Shown: positions 5,738 through 9,161 of the stretch, piece after piece | Position numbering within the stretch: position 1 is the stretch's first letter | How the letters are laid out: every line of letters begins with the position of its first letter | From: an uncultured Burkholderiales bacterium | GTDB lineage: Bacteria; Pseudomonadota; Gammaproteobacteria; Burkholderiales; Burkholderiaceae_D | DNA: 9,161 nt | Assembly: GCA_937872165.1 (NCBI GenBank) | Contig: CALMOR010000014.1 | Span: forward strand, 26,946-36,106 | Direction of reading: 5' to 3' | The notes under the pieces: model-generated | What the model was told of the DNA's origin: nothing | The model's input: only the letters and a program-made list of their open reading frames with translations | Database searches by the model: none | Position numbers and translations under genes: made by a program

Positions 5738-6498
5738 TGCTTCTTCTCCGCGGTCGGGGTCGGGACCAAGGTCTTCGGCGCGGTCGCTGGCGCGGTCGTT
5801 GCGGCGGGCACCGCGCTCGTTCCGTCCGGAACGGCCGACGCGACGACGCCGCCGATCAGGCCATCGAGCTTGAGCTGCACGACGTTCGCGTAGCTGCGCG
5901 ACTCGGTGCGCGACTCCAGCAACGCGACGGCCGCGGTGTACTCGCGCTTCGCGTCGTCGAGCTTGCCCTCGGCCACGTAGACGTCGCCGCGGCGATCGGC
6001 GAACGCCGCCTGGAACGGCACCGACAGGTCGGACGCCGCGCTGCCGGTGATCTGCTTCAACGCTTCTTCGTAGGCGGCTTCGTCGAGCAACACGCCCGCG
6101 AGCCGCAAGCGTCCGAGAGCCCGGTACTCGGGATCGATCGCATGCTCGCTCGTCCACTGGAGCTGGGCCTTCGCGGTCCTGGCGTCGCCGTTCTCGAGGT
6201 TGGCCTTCGCCGAGATCACCGCGCCCATCTCGGCATATGCGGTGGAGCCGTACTTGTCGAGCAGCACGCCGGTCAGCTCGCGCGTGCGGGCGATGTCCTT
6301 CGCGACGACCGCACGCTGCAGCTCGTCGTAGGCGCCCGCGGCCTTCGCGGTCCTGTCGCGCTGGTACCACTGCCAGCCGTTGTAGCCCGCGACCGCGACC
6401 GCGACGCCGAGCGCGAGGCTCGTCAGCGCGTTGCCGTAGCGGTCCCACCAGGCCTTCAGCGAGGCAATCTTCTCTTGTTCTTCCAGATCGTAAGCCAC
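5734..6498 (-). CDS. yfgM: YfgM-family TPR protein, SecYEG-associated inner-membrane protein
   Basis: This 254-aa protein matches the YfgM (TPR_21) family. It has a short cytosolic N-terminus with DLEEQEK and KAWWDRYGN, one membrane segment at about residues 24-41, and a periplasmic tetratricopeptide-like helical domain at about 50-215. In E. coli YfgM associates with the SecYEG translocon and the periplasmic chaperone PpiD; that role is inferred here from the family and from the bamB neighbour. The start is GTG at 6498, fixed by a GGAG box five bases upstream and by the family-typical sequence MAYDLEEQE. It lies 13 nt after hisS, and its TGA overlaps the bamB ATG in ATGA, so the two are probably translationally coupled. 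An Ala/Pro/Thr-rich tail at about 218-254 has no counterpart in E. coli YfgM (206 aa) and is probably disordered in the periplasm. Confidence 0.9.
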   Translation of the reverse strand: MAYDLEEQEKIASLKAWWDRYGNALTSLALGVAVAVAGYNGWQWYQRDRTAKAAGAYDELQRAVVAKDIARTRELTGVLLDKYGSTAYAEMGAVISAKANLENGDARTAKAQLQWTSEHAIDPEYRALGRLRLAGVLLDEAAYEEALKQITGSAASDLSVPFQAAFADRRGDVYVAEGKLDDAKREYTAAVALLESRTESRSYANVVQLKLDGLIGGVVASAVPDGTSAVPAATTAPATAPKTLVPTPTAEKKQ

Positions 6499-6503
6499 TC
6501 GGT

Positions 6504-6507
6504 CTCC
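6504..6507 (-). promoter_or_regulatory. Shine-Dalgarno GGAG for the yfgM-like gene
   Basis: The minus strand reads GGAG five bases before the GTG at 6498, within the 13-nt gap after the hisS stop. It supports the GTG as the true start. It is one of only two clear ribosome binding sites at the gene starts in this window. Confidence 0.75.
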
Positions 6508-6511
6508 GTGT

Positions 6512-7966
6512 TCAGTGCAACGTCAGCGGAGGTTCCGCCGCGTCCTTCGCTGCTTCCGTCGTTGCTTCCGTCGTTGCTTCCGTCGTTGCTTCGTCGGTCG
6601 CTTCCGTCGTCGCTCCGTCGAACGGGTCGTCGTCCTCGCCGGCGCCGACCAGCGCATCGACCAGCGTCACGGTCAGCGCGTCGAGCGCGACGCGTCGTTG
6701 CGTGCCGCTGCCCGCGAGGTCGCGGCCGAGGGTCCTGACGGTCGCCTGGTTCGCGGCGACCTCTTCGTCGCCGAGGATCACCGCGAAGGCCGCGCCGCTG
6801 CCGTCGGCCCTCTTCATCTGCGACTTGAAGCTGCCGATGCCCGCGGCCGTCGCGCAGTGCAGGACGACGTCGAGCCCGACCGTCCGCAGTCCCTCGGCCA
6901 CGCGCATCGCGAGGCGCGACGCGGCGTCGCCCCGATGCACGACGTAGACGTCGCACGACGGCGTCGTCGCCGCCTCGGTCGCGCGGAGCAGCTCGAGGAT
7001 GCGCTCCATGCCGATCGCGAAGCCGCACGCGGGCGCCGCCTTGCCGCCGAGAATCTCGACGAGGGGATCGTAACGGCCGCCACCGCATACCGTCCCCTGC
7101 GCGCCGAGCGAGTCGGTGATCCACTCGAAGACGGTGAGGTTGTAGTAGTCGAGGCCGCGCACGAGACGCGGGTTGACGCGATAGGCGACGCCCGCGTCGT
7201 CGAGACGCGCCTTGACGCCTTCGAAATGGGCGAGGGACTCGCTGTCGAGGAAGTCCTCGATGCGCGGAGCCGCTTCCACCAGCGCCTGCATGTGCGGGTT
7301 CTTCGTGTCGAGGATGCGCAGCGGGTTGCCGTGCAGGCGGCGCTTCGCGTCGTCGTCGAGCAGTTGCTCGTTGGCCTCGAGGTAGTCGATCAGCGCGACG
7401 CGATGACGTGCGCGTTCGGCGGGCTGACCGATGCTGTTGATCTCGAGCCGCAGGTCGCCGATGCCGAGGTCGTCGAAGAGACGCTTCGCGAGCAGGACGA
7501 CCTCTGCATCGACATCCGGGCCCGCGAAGCCGAGCGCCTCGACGCCGAACTGATGGAACTGCCGCGTGCGACCGCGCTGCGGACGCTCGCGACGGAACAT
7601 CGGACCGAGGTACCAGAGGCGCTGCGGCCCGTCGTACAGCAGGTTGTGTTCGATCGACGCGCGCACCACGGAGGCCGTGCTTTCGGGACGCAGCGCCAGA
7701 TGCTCGCGTCGGCCGTCCTTGTCGGCCTTGTCCTCCCACGCGTACATCTCCTTCTCGACGATGTCGGTGACCTCGCCGATGCCGCGCGAGAAGAGCGACA
7801 CGTGCTCGACGATCGGCGTGCGGATGCGGCGATAGCCGTAGGCCCGCGACACCGACGCGACGGCCTCCTCGAAGCGCTCCCACAACGCGGCGTCCGCGGG
7901 CAGCACGTCGTTCATTCCCTTGACGGCGCGCAGCTGCGTGTCCGGGCGATCGTTGGTTCCGGTCAT
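6512..7966 (-). CDS. hisS: Histidyl-tRNA synthetase with a repetitive C-terminal tail
   Basis: HisS is a class II aminoacyl-tRNA synthetase that charges tRNA-His with histidine using ATP, as a cytosolic dimer. With the ATG at 7966 the product is 484 aa. Motif 1 lies around residues 45-60. The RPEST segment is at 93-97, motif 2 (FRRERPQRGRTRQFHQ) at 124-139, the histidine-binding loop RGLDYYN at 270-276, GGGRYD at 295-300, and motif 3 (GFAIGMER) at 315-322. The anticodon-binding domain runs from about 337 to 440. E. coli HisS has 424 residues; here about 44 more follow, including Thr-Thr-Glu-Ala repeats at about 452-472. Motif 2 carries Arg and Thr where E. coli has His and Tyr, and RPEST replaces RPEGT. 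The ATG leaves 13 residues before the conserved Arg/Lys-Gly-Met-Asn, as usual, but no Shine-Dalgarno precedes it. An in-frame GTG at 7993 overlaps the ispG stop (GTGA) and would add nine residues. The yfgM-like gene starts 13 nt downstream. Confidence 0.97.
   Translation of the reverse strand: MTGTNDRPDTQLRAVKGMNDVLPADAALWERFEEAVASVSRAYGYRRIRTPIVEHVSLFSRGIGEVTDIVEKEMYAWEDKADKDGRREHLALRPESTASVVRASIEHNLLYDGPQRLWYLGPMFRRERPQRGRTRQFHQFGVEALGFAGPDVDAEVVLLAKRLFDDLGIGDLRLEINSIGQPAERARHRVALIDYLEANEQLLDDDAKRRLHGNPLRILDTKNPHMQALVEAAPRIEDFLDSESLAHFEGVKARLDDAGVAYRVNPRLVRGLDYYNLTVFEWITDSLGAQGTVCGGGRYDPLVEILGGKAAPACGFAIGMERILELLRATEAATTPSCDVYVVHRGDAASRLAMRVAEGLRTVGLDVVLHCATAAGIGSFKSQMKRADGSGAAFAVILGDEEVAANQATVRTLGRDLAGSGTQRRVALDALTVTLVDALVGAGEDDDPFDGATTEATDEATTEATTEATTEAAKDAAEPPLTLH
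6552..6611. repeat. 12-bp tandem repeat, five units, inside the 3' end of hisS
   Basis: Three perfect copies of GCTTCCGTCGTT (plus-strand reading) start at 6552, 6564 and 6576. A degenerate fourth unit (GCTTCGTCGGTC) starts at 6588 and a near-perfect fifth (GCTTCCGTCGTC) at 6600. A partial unit follows at 6612. The 12-bp period keeps the hisS frame and encodes Thr-Thr-Glu-Ala per unit in the tail of histidyl-tRNA synthetase. The perfect copies suggest recent slippage expansion, so copy number may vary between strains. Confidence 0.95.
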
Positions 7967-7989
7967 GGCGACGACGATGGGACCGGCGC

Positions 7990-9161
7990 TCACGCGAGCG
8001 CGGTCGATGCCCGCGGGGCCGCGCCCGCCACGCCCTCGGCGCCGTAGCGGCGTTCGACGTAGCGCGACACGATGGCCTGGAACTCCTCGGCGATGCGTTC
8101 GCCCTTCAACGTGACGGTCCGTTCGCCGTCGACGAACACCGGTGCGACCGGGCTCTCGCCCGAGCCCGGCAGGCTGATGCCGATGTCCGCGTGCTTCGAC
8201 TCGCCGGGCCCGTTGACGATGCAGCCCATCACCGCGACGTGCATGTTCTCGACGCCCGCGTAGCGCGTCTTCCAGACCGGCATCTGTTCGCGCAGCCAGC
8301 TCTGGATGCTCGACGCGAGTTCCTGGAAGACCGTGCTGGTCGTGCGTCCGCAGCCGGGACAGGCGATGACCATCGGCGCGAAGGCGCGCAGCCCCATCGT
8401 CTGCAGGATCTCCTGCGCGACCACGACCTCGCGCGTGCGGTCGCCGCCGGGCTCGGGCGTGAGAGATATGCGGATCGTGTCGCCGATGCCTTCCTGCAGC
8501 AGGACGGCCAATGCGGCCGTGGACGCGACGATGCCCTTGCTGCCCATGCCCGCTTCGGTCAGCCCGAGGTGCAGCGGATAGTTCGACCGGTGCGACAGCT
8601 CGCGATAGACGGTGACGAGGTCCTGCACGCCGGACACCTTGCACGAAAGGATGATCGCGTCGCCCCGCAGGCCGACCTGCTCGGCGCGGGCCGCGCTCTC
8701 GACCGCCGACGTGACGAGCGCCTCGGTCATCACGGCCTGCGCATCGCGCGGTTCGGGCCGACGCGCGTTCTCGTCCATCACGCGGGCCAGCAGCGCCTGG
8801 TCGAGGCTGCCCCAGTTGACGCCGATGCGGACCGGCTTGTCGTGCAGGCAAGCGACCTCGATCATGCGGGCGAAGTTGTCGTCGTGCTTGCTGCCGGCCC
8901 CCGCCCCCGAACCGACGTTGCCCGGGTTGATGCGGAACTTCGCGAGCGCCGCCGCGCACTCGGGGAACTGGGTCAGCAGCTTGTGCCCGTTGTAGTGGAA
9001 GTCGCCGACCAGCGGGACGTCGATGCCCATGCGGTCGAGCTGGTCGCGGATCGGCGCGACCTCGCGCGCCGCTTCGGGCGAATTGACCGTGATGCGGACC
9101 AGCTCCGAGCCGGCCATGGCCAGCTCCTTGACCTGGATCGCGGTCGCGATCGCGTCGGCGG
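7990..9161 (-). CDS. ispG: 4-hydroxy-3-methylbut-2-enyl diphosphate synthase (IspG/GcpE), 5' end missing
   Basis: IspG is a cytosolic iron-sulfur enzyme that converts 2-C-methyl-D-erythritol 2,4-cyclodiphosphate to HMBPP, the next-to-last step of the MEP isoprenoid pathway. The window shows 389 codons to the TGA at 7990-7992. The frame stays open to the right edge, so the true start lies outside; the ATG at 9117 is internal, because the family motif around AGSELVRITVN begins before and around it. By comparison with E. coli about 35-45 N-terminal residues are missing. Visible family marks are the TIM-barrel segments RINPGN, RIGVN and LHLGLTEAG, then the C-terminal [4Fe-4S] ligands: CPGC, and the Cys and Glu of GCIVNGPGE. 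Segments absent from E. coli IspG (372 aa), for example after RIGVNWGSL and before MGCIVNG, make this the longer form I associate with Betaproteobacteria. It is followed 23 nt downstream by hisS. The identification is secure. Confidence 0.97.
   Translation of the reverse strand, partial: ADAIATAIQVKELAMAGSELVRITVNSPEAAREVAPIRDQLDRMGIDVPLVGDFHYNGHKLLTQFPECAAALAKFRINPGNVGSGAGAGSKHDDNFARMIEVACLHDKPVRIGVNWGSLDQALLARVMDENARRPEPRDAQAVMTEALVTSAVESAARAEQVGLRGDAIILSCKVSGVQDLVTVYRELSHRSNYPLHLGLTEAGMGSKGIVASTAALAVLLQEGIGDTIRISLTPEPGGDRTREVVVAQEILQTMGLRAFAPMVIACPGCGRTTSTVFQELASSIQSWLREQMPVWKTRYAGVENMHVAVMGCIVNGPGESKHADIGISLPGSGESPVAPVFVDGERTVTLKGERIAEEFQAIVSRYVERRYGAEGVAGAAPRASTALA

Noticed and set aside
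3193..5893. Long plus-strand open frames (3193-4842 and 4427-5893) opposite der, bamB and yfgM
   Set aside because: They lie antisense to clearly recognisable genes, have Arg/Asp/Ala-rich composition without any family motif, and are mirror frames expected from GC-rich codon use.
4562..6448. A 628-codon minus-strand open frame suggesting a longer BamB
   Set aside because: The region before 5737 is the yfgM-like gene read in another frame; the signal peptide fixes the BamB start.
6552..6611. The 12-bp repeat as a CRISPR or protein-binding array
   Set aside because: Units are contiguous without spacers, keep the hisS frame and encode a regular peptide repeat, so they are a coding minisatellite.
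6512..8959. An 815-codon minus-strand open frame that could suggest a fusion ahead of HisS
   Set aside because: The part before 7993 runs through ispG in a different frame and is Arg/Gly-rich nonsense; HisS begins at 7966 or 7993.
1..9161. Search for a new defence, mobile or biosynthetic system
   Set aside because: All genes are recognised housekeeping genes in a conserved order. No transposase, integrase, CRISPR repeats, toxin-antitoxin pair or phage-like gene was seen.

Overview
The window is a stretch of a GC-rich proteobacterial chromosome. Every gene lies on the minus strand. Read in the direction of transcription (right to left) the order is ispG (5' end outside the window) - hisS - yfgM-like - bamB - der - hfq - hflX - hflK - hflC (only its first 13 codons). 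From memory, this is the conserved housekeeping order of Betaproteobacteria. The proteins agree with that: Hfq has the RKEH rim variant, Der has NKAE in its first GTPase domain, and IspG is longer than the E. coli type. I cannot name a genus. The wobble positions are strongly GC-rich, which explains the many long mirror-image open frames on the plus strand.

Right block, 9161-3181: ispG (MEP isoprenoid pathway), hisS (histidyl-tRNA synthetase), a YfgM/TPR_21 inner-membrane protein, bamB (outer-membrane assembly lipoprotein) and der (ribosome-assembly GTPase with two G domains). Junctions are tight: 23 nt for ispG/hisS, 13 nt for hisS/yfgM, a 4-nt ATGA overlap for yfgM/bamB, and 10 nt for bamB/der. 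This looks like one transcription unit. It ends in a short hairpin directly after the der stop codon that has no T-tract.

Middle, 3180-2989: the only sizeable gap (192 bp), lying upstream of hfq. It is richer in A+T and carries inverted repeats, a repeated ATTGAAT, an A-rich segment next to the Shine-Dalgarno sequence, and a good GGAG ribosome binding site. It probably holds the hfq promoter and leader, but no promoter there matches the consensus well.

Left block, 2988-1: hfq (RNA chaperone), hflX (ribosome-splitting GTPase), hflK and the start of hflC (membrane SPFH complex that modulates FtsH). hfq/hflX are 10 nt apart, hflX/hflK 108 nt apart, and hflK/hflC overlap by ATGA.

Together the genes cover translation (HisS, Der, HflX), RNA regulation (Hfq), envelope protein biogenesis and quality control (YfgM, BamB, HflK/C) and isoprenoid precursor synthesis (IspG). 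I found no mobile element, CRISPR array, tRNA, rRNA or defence-like module, and no sign of a new multi-gene system. The points worth a second look are small: a HisS C-terminal tail built from a 12-bp tandem repeat, the structured hfq leader, the HflX N-terminal extension, and the unusual hflX-hflK junction with a TTG start. No gene-free stretch exceeds 300 bases.
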